From Gammaproteobacteria bacterium (GTDB lineage: Bacteria > Pseudomonadota > Gammaproteobacteria > SZUA-229), in assembly GCA_013138755.1 (NCBI GenBank), contig WTCC01000326.1:1-15381 (forward strand): a DNA stretch of 15,381 nt. The letters are read 5' to 3'. The notes beneath the pieces were generated by a model that was not told where the DNA came from, searched no databases, and saw only the letters and a list, made by a program, of their open reading frames with translations. Of the stretch, positions 1-6,644 are shown one piece after another (within the stretch, counting starts at the first letter, position 1; every line of letters starts with the position of its first letter). The position numbers were made by a program, and so were the translations under genes.

Positions 1-2
1 TG

Positions 3-842
3 TGGGAACAAGCAGTTATGGTTATCGACGACCCGACCTTCGGCGTCAAGATGGTGAAACACTGGCACCCGTCGATGATGGGTGCGCTGGGTTACGCCTG
101 GCTGGTCAGTTCGACGTTGCGTCGAGCTATGGGCAGAGTGGACCGTTATATACATACGGTCAGTCAGGGTTTAAATACCAAATTAGAAGATACCCCGGCG
201 GGCTTAAAGCTCAGCTTCTTCATCGATGATTCGGTTGATATCAAACCACAACAACACACCTTAATTATTGCTGTCGTGCTGCATATGTGTCGATTTAATT
301 ATGGTGACGAGCTGGTCGCGTCGGAAATATGCCTGGCGCGTGATGAGCCGGATGATAAAGCCGCAATCGACAGTTTTTTCCGGAGTGAGGTTCGCTTTGA
401 TGCAGAAATAGACAGTATAACCATCGCTAGAGCGGACGCTGATGCTGAATTATCGTCAGCAAATAAACAGATAGCACTGATGCATGATGAGATGTTAATG
501 AAATACCTCATCGAAATAAAAAAGGGTGACATCGTCGATCAGGTCAAGAACATTATTTTGGAAAACCTACCAGACGGACAAGTAACGGATGGACTGGTTG
601 CGAGCGAGTTAAATTTGAGTGAACGCAGTATGCAGCGACGTCTGCAGGAACACCAAACCACTTTTAGATTTTTATTAGACACCGTGCGCGAAATGGTGGC
701 TAAGCAATACATAGAAAACCCAATGAACAGGATGAGTGATATTGCTTTTTTGTTAGGCTTTTCAGAGCAGAGTGCTTTTTCCCGAGCGTTTAAAAAATGG
801 ACAGGGAAGTCGCCGCTGGAATACCGGAATTCGATGGATTAA
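3..842 (+). CDS. AraC-family transcriptional regulator, OruR/Arabinose_bd type (5' truncated)
   Basis: The reading frame is open to the left edge (codons before the ATG at 18 read W-E-Q-A-V), so the true start lies outside the window; 279 codons are visible. The first ~65 visible residues (DDPTFGVKM, GALGYAWLVSSTLRRA) match the start of the Arabinose_bd-type sensing domain of OruR-like AraC regulators. The last ~90 residues hold the double helix-turn-helix: helix-turn-helix one around DGLVASELNLSERSMQRRLQ, helix-turn-helix two around MSDIAFLLGFSEQSAFSRAFKKW, ending in the usual GKSPLEYR. Full members are about 330-350 residues, so roughly 50-70 are missing. It should bind DNA and respond to a small ligand; target and ligand cannot be told from here. 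It converges on the Hpt gene with about 50 bp between stops. The family is secure, the function open. Confidence 0.9.
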   Translation, partial: WEQAVMVIDDPTFGVKMVKHWHPSMMGALGYAWLVSSTLRRAMGRVDRYIHTVSQGLNTKLEDTPAGLKLSFFIDDSVDIKPQQHTLIIAVVLHMCRFNYGDELVASEICLARDEPDDKAAIDSFFRSEVRFDAEIDSITIARADADAELSSANKQIALMHDEMLMKYLIEIKKGDIVDQVKNIILENLPDGQVTDGLVASELNLSERSMQRRLQEHQTTFRFLLDTVREMVAKQYIENPMNRMSDIAFLLGFSEQSAFSRAFKKWTGKSPLEYRNSMD

Positions 843-893
843 AAGTGGGCGCCCTTCATAAGACGAGCAGAATAAGGATTGTAACGGCTAGGT

Positions 894-1247
894 CTATGCG
901 CCGTCGGCGGCGAGCTCAGTGGTAAGAATGGAAATAACCTGTGTGGCGAAGCTGAGCAACTCTTCATATGCCTGTTCAGATACATTAGTAGTACCATCAC
1001 GACCGATTAGTTCGATCACTTCAATTTTTTCCGCCAGGCCAAAGGCACCGATGCTGCCGCAAGAGCTTTTCATTATGTGGGCGACATTGAACAAGGCGTC
1101 TGCATCCTGAGATTTTATTGCCGCTTCAACCTGCATCAGCTGTTCCGGCAAGTTTTGTAGACACATGGCAATAATCTCTATAAAAGAGCTTCCCATTAAT
1201 TCTTTCATTTCAGCGAATGCACCTGCATCCATGGCAGCTTGAGACAT
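894..1247 (-). CDS. Stand-alone Hpt (histidine phosphotransfer) domain protein
   Basis: The 117-residue protein is essentially one Hpt domain. The motif A-H-I-M-K-S-S-C-G-S-I-G-A at residues 56-68 corresponds to the Hpt signature aH.lKGss..iGA. His57 is the predicted phospho-acceptor and Lys60 the conserved lysine; Ser61 stands where glycine is more common. The surrounding residues (about 10-50 and 70-113) are amphipathic helices, as expected for a four-helix bundle. No kinase, receiver or membrane segment is present, so it should shuttle phosphate between a hybrid histidine kinase and a response regulator encoded elsewhere. A good Shine-Dalgarno (AAAGGA on the minus strand, 1254-1260) precedes the ATG. 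It lies 15 nt downstream of the unknown gene at 1263-1619, so the two are probably co-transcribed. Confidence 0.88.
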   Translation of the reverse strand: MSQAAMDAGAFAEMKELMGSSFIEIIAMCLQNLPEQLMQVEAAIKSQDADALFNVAHIMKSSCGSIGAFGLAEKIEVIELIGRDGTTNVSEQAYEELLSFATQVISILTTELAADGA

Positions 1248-1262
1248 GATAATTCCTTTGGT

Positions 1263-1619
1263 TTAATCTTTTTGCAGGCGTGAGTGAGAATCACCCACGA
1301 GAACGGCTTCCGGTACACTGGCTTTTAAAGCGGAGACGATATCGACATAGACGCCAGGTACTGCCTTGAATGAGACCCATAAGGTATTTAGTTTCATATC
1401 AAGGTTGGCAAATAAAACTTCATCTTTGTATTGTTTGAGTGCAAATTCGATGTTGGCTAGCGTATCTTTTATATGTTGTTCAGGCTTTGTTTTGAGTTTG
1501 GGTATGATCATTAAGACATCACTGACCGGTCCGCCATCTTCGTCACGGGTTGGCGCTAGCTTCCAAAGAGGTTCAGCTGGCGCGATATCAATGCTTAATT
1601 TTAATTCCGTCTTACTCAT
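1263..1619 (-). CDS. Conserved-looking protein of unknown function, upstream partner of the Hpt gene
   Basis: This 118-residue protein is not recognised. It starts MSKTELKLSIDI, has no signal peptide or membrane segment, and mixes likely beta strands (SDVLMIIPKL, KLNTLWVSFKA) with one charged helix (PEQHIKDTLANIEFALKQYK). Its last third (VYVDIVSALKASVPEAVLVGDS) reads as a helix followed by a strand, so a small compact alpha/beta cytoplasmic domain is likely. The ATG start is the first in frame. The gene ends 15 nt before the Hpt start, which suggests one transcript and possibly a shared signalling role. Coding density, codon use and tight spacing support a real gene; no catalytic motif stands out. 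Confidence 0.7.
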   Translation of the reverse strand: MSKTELKLSIDIAPAEPLWKLAPTRDEDGGPVSDVLMIIPKLKTKPEQHIKDTLANIEFALKQYKDEVLFANLDMKLNTLWVSFKAVPGVYVDIVSALKASVPEAVLVGDSHSRLQKD

Positions 1620-1756
1620 AAGTTAAACGCTATCACTAACAAAGATGTTCAAACTATGACTTAAATAATAGCTAATGAGGCAGATAAAGGCGAACTTATT
1701 TTAAAATTCTTAAGGGATTAAAAAATACAGACTTGTGGAGGCCTTGTAAGGAATAG

Positions 1757-2419
1757 TTACAATATATCCATAAGCCATTGACGTATATGGTTAATTTCTT
1801 CACCACAAACAGCATGCCCCATGTCATATTCATGCCAGTGGACGTCGATACCGTTTTCATCCAGGAGCTCTTTACCCTGCATTCCATACTCATAAGCGAC
1901 CACTTCATCTTGTCTGCCGTGAGCCATAAATACCGGTGTTTCTGTCACACATTCAGATATCTCATCGGCGAGGTTGTCTGGTAGTGCAAGATAGGTTGAG
2001 AGAGCCATGATACCTGCCAGTGGTTTGGGGTAGCGACAGCCACAGTGAAGAGCGATGGCGCCACCTTGTGAAAATCCGGCAACAACAATGTTGCTGGCGT
2101 GGATACCCTGGGCTTCTTGTTCTTCACACAGGTGTTTTAAGATAGCGGAGGATTCATTTATGCCGGCTTCATCCTCTTGATCCACGATGGAGAGACTACT
2201 GATGTCATACCAGCCCGGCATTTGGTATCCTTGATTAATCGTAATCGGGCGTACGGGTGCGTGTGGGAATATAAATCGTATGCCCATATGTGAGGGCAAT
2301 TGTAATTGTTCAACGATAGGGACAAAGTCATTGCCATCGGCGCCTAAGCCGTGCAACCAGATAATAGCGACGTCTGGATCTGCACGTGTTTCAATGATGA
2401 TGGAGTCAAGTTCAGACAT
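1757..2419 (-). CDS. Phospholipase/carboxylesterase family alpha/beta hydrolase (EstB-like)
   Basis: At 220 residues it is the usual size for the bacterial carboxylesterase II/acyl-protein thioesterase-like family (Abhydrolase_2). The catalytic triad is visible: Ser117 in the nucleophile elbow G-F-S-Q-G-G, Asp171 in HGRQDEVV and His202 in DMGHAVCGEE. The early WLHGLGADGNDF (21-32) supplies the oxyanion-hole loop, and FPHAPVRPITINQGYQMPGWYD is the family's next conserved block. No signal peptide is seen, so it should be a cytosolic esterase acting on short-chain or acyl-thioester substrates; the natural substrate is unknown. No strong Shine-Dalgarno precedes the ATG. It is divergent from lptM-lysA, with 86 bp between the starts, and 137 bp separate its stop from the next minus-strand gene, so it is probably monocistronic. 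Confidence 0.9.
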   Translation of the reverse strand: MSELDSIIIETRADPDVAIIWLHGLGADGNDFVPIVEQLQLPSHMGIRFIFPHAPVRPITINQGYQMPGWYDISSLSIVDQEDEAGINESSAILKHLCEEQEAQGIHASNIVVAGFSQGGAIALHCGCRYPKPLAGIMALSTYLALPDNLADEISECVTETPVFMAHGRQDEVVAYEYGMQGKELLDENGIDVHWHEYDMGHAVCGEEINHIRQWLMDIL

Positions 2420-2505
2420 GTTGTTTTAGCCGTAAAGTAATCGTTGGTTTTAGGTTAATATTGCAATACTAATCGAAAACGACAATCAGGACATGAGTAA
2501 AGCGA

Positions 2506-2613
2506 GTGAAAATTTTAATTTTGAGCTGGGTGTTAATGTTATCGGCTTGCGGTATGCAGGGTGATCTTTATCTGCCAGATGAAACAGAAACCACAACAAA
2601 ACAAACAAATTAA
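2506..2613 (+). CDS. lptM: LptM-like small outer-membrane lipoprotein (LPS-assembly helper), GTG start
   Basis: This 35-codon frame starts with GTG and reads a short hydrophobic signal (KILILSWVLM), a lipobox L-S-A-C with Cys15 as the lipidation site, then C-G-M-Q-G-D-L-Y-L-P. The last block is the LptM/YifL signature (E. coli CGLKGPLYFP). The rest is a short polar tail (DETETTTKQTN). LptM is known to bind and help oxidative maturation of the LPS translocon protein LptD. The stop is 20 bp before lysA; lptM lies beside lysA/dapF in many gammaproteobacteria, which supports the call. An in-frame TGA just upstream (2494-2496) rules out a longer start except for rare codons; internal codons 9 (GTG) and 11 (ATG) would remove the signal. 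The Shine-Dalgarno is poor. Confidence 0.85.
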   Translation: MKILILSWVLMLSACGMQGDLYLPDETETTTKQTN

Positions 2614-2633
2614 AGGTTATAAAATAGTTAAGC

Positions 2634-3884
2634 ATGGATTATTTCAGTTACAAAGATGGTCGATTATGGGCAGAAGATGTTGATATCAACGCGAATATTG
2701 AGCAATGGGGTACGCCCTGTTATGTCTACTCGCGAGCCACTATCGAACGTCACTGGAAAGCGTTTGACTCGGCATTGGGAAATCGGCCGCATCTAGTCTG
2801 TTACGCCGTAAAGGCAAATTCTAATCTTGCGGTACTTAATATCCTGGCTAAATTAGGTTCAGGTTTTGACATCGTTTCAATGGGTGAGTTGGAGCGGGTG
2901 CTACAAGCAGGTGGCAGCGCCGATAAAATTGTTTTTTCAGGTGTCGGAAAAACGGCTGAAGAAATGGCGCGCGCAATGGATGAAGGCATTCGTTGTTTCA
3001 ATGTCGAATCACAAGCAGAGCTAAAGCTGCTGGAGCAGGTTGCTGCGGAAAAAGGTGTGCAAGCACCGGTTTCATTACGCGTTAATCCAGACGTTGACGC
3101 GAAAACGCACCCGTACATATCAACCGGGTTAAAAGATAATAAGTTTGGTATCGCTATCGATGATGCGATTGACGTATATCAAAGTATTGCTGATTCAAAA
3201 CACCTTAAAATCGTCGGAGTAGACTGTCACATCGGGTCACAGCTGACAGAAATAGCGCCTTTTGTCGATGCGCTGGATCGGGTTTTGTCACTGGTCGACA
3301 GGCTGGAAGAGAAAGGTATTAAATTACATCATCTGGATTTAGGCGGCGGTCTGGGTATCTGTTATCAAAATGAAAAACCGCCATTGCCTGAAGAGCAGAT
3401 GGCCGCGGTATTGCATCGTCTTACGGGGCGTGATTTTGAAATATTGATAGAGCCCGGACGCGCGATAGTGGGTAATGCGGGTATCTTGCTAACGGAAGTT
3501 TTATTTCTGAAACATAATGAAGACAAAAACTTTGCAGTGGTAGATGCTGCCATGAATGATTTGATGCGGCCTGCATTGTATGATGCCTGGCAAAGAATAG
3601 AGCGAGTTGTAGAAACCTCTTCGGCGGTTAAAAAAACTTATGATGTGGTTGGTCCGATCTGTGAAACGGGAGATTTTTTAGGCAAATCCAGAGAGCTGGC
3701 TCTCGAACAAGGTGACTGTCTGGTTATCCGTTCGGCGGGTGCTTATGGCTTTACGATGAGTTCGAACTATAACTCGAGACCGCGTGTCGCTGAAATAATG
3801 ATTGACGGGGACAAGGCGCAAGTAGTCCGTCAACGCGAAACAATAGAGTCACTCTTCGAGAATGAATCAGTTTTAGATGATTGA
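2634..3884 (+). CDS. lysA: Diaminopimelate decarboxylase
   Basis: The PLP enzyme decarboxylates meso-diaminopimelate to L-lysine, the last step of lysine synthesis, in the cytosol. The 416 residues are full length for the Pseudomonas-type enzyme. Visible landmarks are Lys60 in YAVKANSN (PLP Schiff base), DIVSMGELERV (79-89), H199-IGSQL, the phosphate-binding GGGLG (237-241), EPGR (273-276), the catalytic Cys343-Glu344 in PICETGDFL, and Tyr371 in GAYGFTMSSNYNSRPR. The domain order is a TIM-barrel fold-III domain followed by a C-terminal beta-sandwich. It follows lptM closely and is likely co-transcribed with it. In many relatives dapF follows directly; here about 1.9 kb intervenes. The ribosome site before the ATG is weak. 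Confidence 0.98.
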   Translation: MDYFSYKDGRLWAEDVDINANIEQWGTPCYVYSRATIERHWKAFDSALGNRPHLVCYAVKANSNLAVLNILAKLGSGFDIVSMGELERVLQAGGSADKIVFSGVGKTAEEMARAMDEGIRCFNVESQAELKLLEQVAAEKGVQAPVSLRVNPDVDAKTHPYISTGLKDNKFGIAIDDAIDVYQSIADSKHLKIVGVDCHIGSQLTEIAPFVDALDRVLSLVDRLEEKGIKLHHLDLGGGLGICYQNEKPPLPEEQMAAVLHRLTGRDFEILIEPGRAIVGNAGILLTEVLFLKHNEDKNFAVVDAAMNDLMRPALYDAWQRIERVVETSSAVKKTYDVVGPICETGDFLGKSRELALEQGDCLVIRSAGAYGFTMSSNYNSRPRVAEIMIDGDKAQVVRQRETIESLFENESVLDD

Positions 3885-3928
3885 TGGTAGGCGTTTAGAC
3901 GTAATGATTAAAAACGGATATTAAGAGT

Positions 3929-4567
3929 GTGAATATACAGGCACAATACGATATCGAGACACAGCCCACGATTTTGTTTGATGAGAATGATATCCCGCTA
4001 ACAAAGACAGAGTGGCAGGATTTATTAACATTGCTTGTCAGCAGTGAGTACGAGCACATTATCGGTGGAGATGCTGACGAATGCCATTCTGTGTGGGTGA
4101 GTCGCTATTATAATGATATCGGGGCGCCGAAAGCGTTGAATGATTTTTCAACTGCAGTCGCTGCCATCGTCATGAGTCCAAAGATGCTCCGCTTTTACAA
4201 ACAGTTTGCTGGTACAGAGAAGTTATGTCTGCGTCGTTGTCAGGCAAATCGAATGTTTAAAGGCGATTATATTGGCGAGCATAAGGACAAAGACAGTAGC
4301 CCAGATTACCTTGCCACTATCGTCTTCCATTTCAGCAAGGAATATACCGGTGGCTTTTTTGTTACTGACGGGGGGCAGCGCCATAAGCCGGCAGCTCATA
4401 TGGCTCTGGTTAATAATTGCAGTGTGCCGCATCTGGTCACTAAAGTCGAAAGCGGTGAGCGCTTAACATTGGCCTGTTTTTTATCACCTTCATTCGCTGT
4501 CAACAAACAACGTTGTACAGCATTTAAAATAGGTGAAAAACAGCCTCCGCTTCAGAGCCTGACATAA
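3929..4567 (+). CDS. 2-oxoglutarate/Fe(II)-dependent oxygenase, substrate unknown
   Basis: The 212-residue protein carries a complete non-heme iron site of the prolyl-4-hydroxylase-like superfamily. His118-x-Asp120 lies in GEHKDKD, the distal His168 in VPHLVTKV and the 2-oxoglutarate-binding Arg178 in ESGERLTLACFLS, ten residues after the histidine as is usual. The core between them (YLATIVFHFSKEYTGGFFVTDGG) gives the expected double-stranded beta-helix strands with the GG turn. It probably hydroxylates a protein side chain or small molecule. The N-terminal 100 residues match nothing I recognise. The start is GTG with a modest AAGAG site just upstream; no ATG fits. It is 44 bp behind lysA on the same strand, so read-through from lysA is possible. 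No signal peptide is seen. Confidence 0.82.
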   Translation: MNIQAQYDIETQPTILFDENDIPLTKTEWQDLLTLLVSSEYEHIIGGDADECHSVWVSRYYNDIGAPKALNDFSTAVAAIVMSPKMLRFYKQFAGTEKLCLRRCQANRMFKGDYIGEHKDKDSSPDYLATIVFHFSKEYTGGFFVTDGGQRHKPAAHMALVNNCSVPHLVTKVESGERLTLACFLSPSFAVNKQRCTAFKIGEKQPPLQSLT

Positions 4568-4669
4568 TAGGTGATTATTTCTATGATGGTCTGCCATTTT
4601 GTCCTAATGTTTTTCTATATTCTCTGCTACTCTTCTTTGATTAGTGTTATAGATATTTAGGAGCTGACC

Positions 4670-4861
4670 ATGGGCCAGTTAAAAAAATTACTTATACTTT
4701 TGGCCTTAATTGGTTTTAGCGCGACGTCTATGGCATCAGTAAGTGGCATTGATCACACATCATGCAGTGTTTTTAGTGAAGCTGAACCAAGTTCTGAAAC
4801 TGGCGATGGAAAAAGTCCCGAAGAGGAAGAGGAAGAGGAAGAAGAGCCCGATTGTGAATAA
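4670..4861 (+). CDS. Small secreted acidic peptide with poly-glutamate tail
   Basis: The 63-residue protein has a clear Sec signal (MGQLKKLLILLALIGFSATSMA, cleavage probably after Ala22). The mature part is about 41 residues, strongly acidic, with nine consecutive glutamates (51-59) before the end P-D-C-E. It has exactly two cysteines (Cys32 and Cys62), which could form a disulfide closing the acidic loop once exported. A strong Shine-Dalgarno (TAGGAG) lies 7 nt before the ATG, so it should be translated. The function is unknown; charge and export would suit binding of metal, a cationic partner or the rhodanese encoded 87 bp downstream, but that is inference. The signal peptide, ribosome site and conserved strand with its neighbour argue against a chance frame. 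Confidence 0.75.
   Translation: MGQLKKLLILLALIGFSATSMASVSGIDHTSCSVFSEAEPSSETGDGKSPEEEEEEEEEPDCE
4820..4846 (+). repeat. In-frame GAAGAG hexanucleotide tract
   Basis: Nine glutamate codons run as alternating GAA/GAG (three perfect GAAGAG units plus GAA GAA GAG). The tract is purine-only and in frame, so gain or loss of a unit would change the number of glutamates by two without shifting the frame. Confidence 0.85.
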
Positions 4862-4888
4862 CTCTGGAATAATTTAAAGAGTTGTCGA

Positions 4889-4916
4889 TTAGCAGTACAC
4901 AATAAAAAAATATAAA
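4889..4916 (+). promoter_or_regulatory. Candidate sigma-70 promoter for the secreted rhodanese gene
   Basis: TTAGCA (4889-4894; four of six to the -35 consensus) and TATAAA (4911-4916; five of six to the -10) are separated by 16 bp of A-rich DNA. Transcription would begin near 4923, leaving a leader of about 25 nt that includes the AGGAG ribosome site before the ATG at 4949. It suggests the rhodanese can be made independently of the acidic peptide. Based on pattern only. Confidence 0.4.
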
Positions 4917-4948
4917 TCAAATCTATTAAAACTTTAGGAGTCTTAATA

Positions 4949-5605
4949 ATGAAATCAAAATTAATAGTCGCTGCGTTTGCAGCAAGCTTAGTATTCTCTG
5001 CCAACGTTAATGCTGCTGGCAAACCAGTAGGTATTAGCAAAGGTGTAATGGAAGTTGCCGTTAAACATAATGGTAAAGATGCAACCATTTCACGTAATCA
5101 GGATAATAAGAACACGGTGAACCCTGCTTTTGCAAAAACGTCGCGACCGTGTCCACCGTTTTGTATTCAACCAGCAGTTTTGGCACCAGGTGTAGAAACG
5201 ATTGCTGAAGTAGAAATGATTGATTACATCGCAAAGATGTCTGGCGGCGACGACACGATTTTGGTTGTGGATTCACGTACACCGGATTGGGTTAAAAAAG
5301 GCACGATTCCAGGTGCAGTAAATCTTCCCTGGACAAAATTAAACCCAGCAAAAGGTGCTGACCCTATCTCTATCCTTGAAATTATGGAAGAGAGTTTTGG
5401 CGTTACAGAGAACGAAGGCTTGTTAAATTTCTCTAAGGCAAAAACACTGGTCATGTTCTGTAATGGTATGTGGTGTGGTCAATCACCAAACAACATCAAA
5501 AATCTGTTGAAATTTGGTTACCCAGCGCACAAGATCAAATGGTATCGTGGTGGTATGCAAGATTGGGAAATTCTTGGTTTGACTACCGTTCCAGGCGGCG
5601 AATAA
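4949..5605 (+). CDS. Secreted rhodanese-domain protein with two cysteine pairs
   Basis: The 218-residue protein has a Sec signal (MKSKLIVAAFAASLVFSANVNA, cleavage near Ala22), a linker, then C-P-P-F-C-I-Q-P (Cys68 and Cys72) and a rhodanese domain from about 84 to 215. Rhodanese landmarks are ILVVDSR (104-110), GTIPGAVNLPW (118-128), the active loop beginning at Cys171 (VMFCNGMWCGQSP) and WYRGGMQDWEILGL (198-211). Rhodaneses transfer sulfane sulfur through a cysteine persulfide; Cys171 is the expected site and Cys176 ends the loop. The mature protein has just four cysteines, Cys68/Cys72 and Cys171/Cys176. It should act in the periplasm. A strong AGGAG site precedes the ATG and a strong terminator follows. 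Its physiological substrate or partner is unknown. Confidence 0.88.
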   Translation: MKSKLIVAAFAASLVFSANVNAAGKPVGISKGVMEVAVKHNGKDATISRNQDNKNTVNPAFAKTSRPCPPFCIQPAVLAPGVETIAEVEMIDYIAKMSGGDDTILVVDSRTPDWVKKGTIPGAVNLPWTKLNPAKGADPISILEIMEESFGVTENEGLLNFSKAKTLVMFCNGMWCGQSPNNIKNLLKFGYPAHKIKWYRGGMQDWEILGLTTVPGGE

Positions 5606-5646
5606 TATATTCGTAGAGTAGTATATTTAAAATACTCACTCGCTTG

Positions 5647-5677
5647 AAAAAAAGCCGCCTTTGAAGGCGGCTTTTTT
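5647..5677 (+). terminator. Strong intrinsic terminator after the rhodanese gene
   Basis: A GC-rich hairpin (GCCGCCT at 5654-5660 with AGGCGGC at 5665-5671, loop TTGA) is followed by six T (5672-5677) and preceded by seven A (5647-5653), so it could work in both directions. It ends the rhodanese transcript and isolates it from dapF, which starts 137 bp further on. Confidence 0.93.
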
Positions 5678-5813
5678 ATGCCTGGAATGAAAGTTAATTA
5701 TTCATCATGGAGCGCTGCTTTTCTGAGAAAACATTAACTATAAATTTGTGTGGAAAGGCTTTAATATCATTGTTGTTAATAAAACATGAGAGATTCGGTG
5801 GCTTAAGACAGTA

Positions 5814-6644
5814 ATGCTGATACAGTTTACAAAAATGCATGGCCTGGGTAATGATTTTGTCGTTATCGATGCTATTTCACAGCAGGTGAATCTAACAGGC
5901 GAGCAGATAAAAGCGATTGCAGACCGGCATTTTGGTGTGGGATGTGATCAATTGCTATTGGTCGAAAAATCTACAGATGCACGAGCAGAGTTTGGCTATC
6001 GTATTTTTAATGCAGATGGTGGCGAGGTCGAGCAATGCGGCAACGGTGCGCGATGCTTCGCATTGTTTGTCAGGCAGCAAGGTTTGACCACAAACGATGT
6101 TATCTCTGTGGCAACTTCAAGTGGACTCATCGAGTTAGTCGTGAAATCTGACCAGGTGACAGTGAACATGGGTGTGCCAAATTTTAATCCAGATAGTCTG
6201 CCATTTTTGCAAGATAATCGCGCGGAAACCTATGATCTGGTGGTGAATGATACGGTTTATGCTATAGGTGCTGTATCGATGGGAAATCCACATGCAGTGA
6301 TGGTGGTGGATGGCATTGACGATATCGATATCGATGCATTAGGGCAGGCCATAGAAAGTCATCCGATGTTTCCGAATCGTGTAAATGCAGGCTTTATGCA
6401 GATCATTAATCGTAATGAAATAAGACTACGGGTATATGAACGCGGTGTAGGTGAAACCAAAGCATGTGGGACAGGTGCATGTGCCGCCGTGGCGATAGGG
6501 CGTATGCTGAACAGGCTAGATGAGCAAGTGACAGTGCATCTGCATGGCGGTGATCTGAACATTAGCTGGAGCGGTGAAGGTAGCGTATTACTAATGACTG
6601 GACCGGCAACAACAGTTTTTCAGGGGAACATTAATTGTGAGTAA
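5814..6644 (+). CDS. dapF: Diaminopimelate epimerase
   Basis: DapF is a PLP-independent cytosolic enzyme that interconverts LL- and meso-diaminopimelate, giving the peptidoglycan precursor and the LysA substrate. The 276 residues match the family length. It starts with the typical MLIQFTKMHGLGNDFVVIDA. The two catalytic cysteines are Cys75 in EQCGNGARC and Cys218 in TKACGTGACAA, one in each half of the pseudo-symmetric fold; SMGNPH (155-160) and RVYERGVGET (206-215) are further conserved blocks. Its last codons overlap the DUF484 start by 8 nt, so dapF-DUF484-xerC is one operon. A strong terminator separates it from the upstream rhodanese, so it needs its own promoter in 5680-5810, where I see no convincing -35/-10 pair. 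Confidence 0.98.
   Translation: MLIQFTKMHGLGNDFVVIDAISQQVNLTGEQIKAIADRHFGVGCDQLLLVEKSTDARAEFGYRIFNADGGEVEQCGNGARCFALFVRQQGLTTNDVISVATSSGLIELVVKSDQVTVNMGVPNFNPDSLPFLQDNRAETYDLVVNDTVYAIGAVSMGNPHAVMVVDGIDDIDIDALGQAIESHPMFPNRVNAGFMQIINRNEIRLRVYERGVGETKACGTGACAAVAIGRMLNRLDEQVTVHLHGGDLNISWSGEGSVLLMTGPATTVFQGNINCE

Noticed and set aside
846..855. GGGCGCCC palindrome between the convergent AraC and Hpt genes as a terminator
   Set aside because: It has no loop and no T tract on either strand.
1690..1756. Intrinsic terminator after the carboxylesterase gene (minus strand)
   Set aside because: There is a T run on that strand but only a 4-bp stem can be drawn before it.
2444..2472. Sigma-70 promoter for lptM-lysA (TTGGTT, 17 bp, TACTAA)
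   Set aside because: Spacing is ideal but each box matches consensus at only three of six positions, too weak to list.
4860..4883. Hairpin AACTCT/AGAGTT after the acidic peptide gene as a terminator
   Set aside because: The 6-bp AT-rich stem has a 12-nt loop and no T tract; at most a weak mRNA structure.
4753..5088. 111-codon minus-strand frame across the acidic peptide and rhodanese start
   Set aside because: Its poly-serine run is merely the complement of the poly-glutamate tract; both plus-strand genes have signal peptides and ribosome sites.
6320..6335. GATATCGATATCGAT repeat in dapF
   Set aside because: It encodes a D-I-D-I-D surface stretch in frame; short and explained by codon choice.
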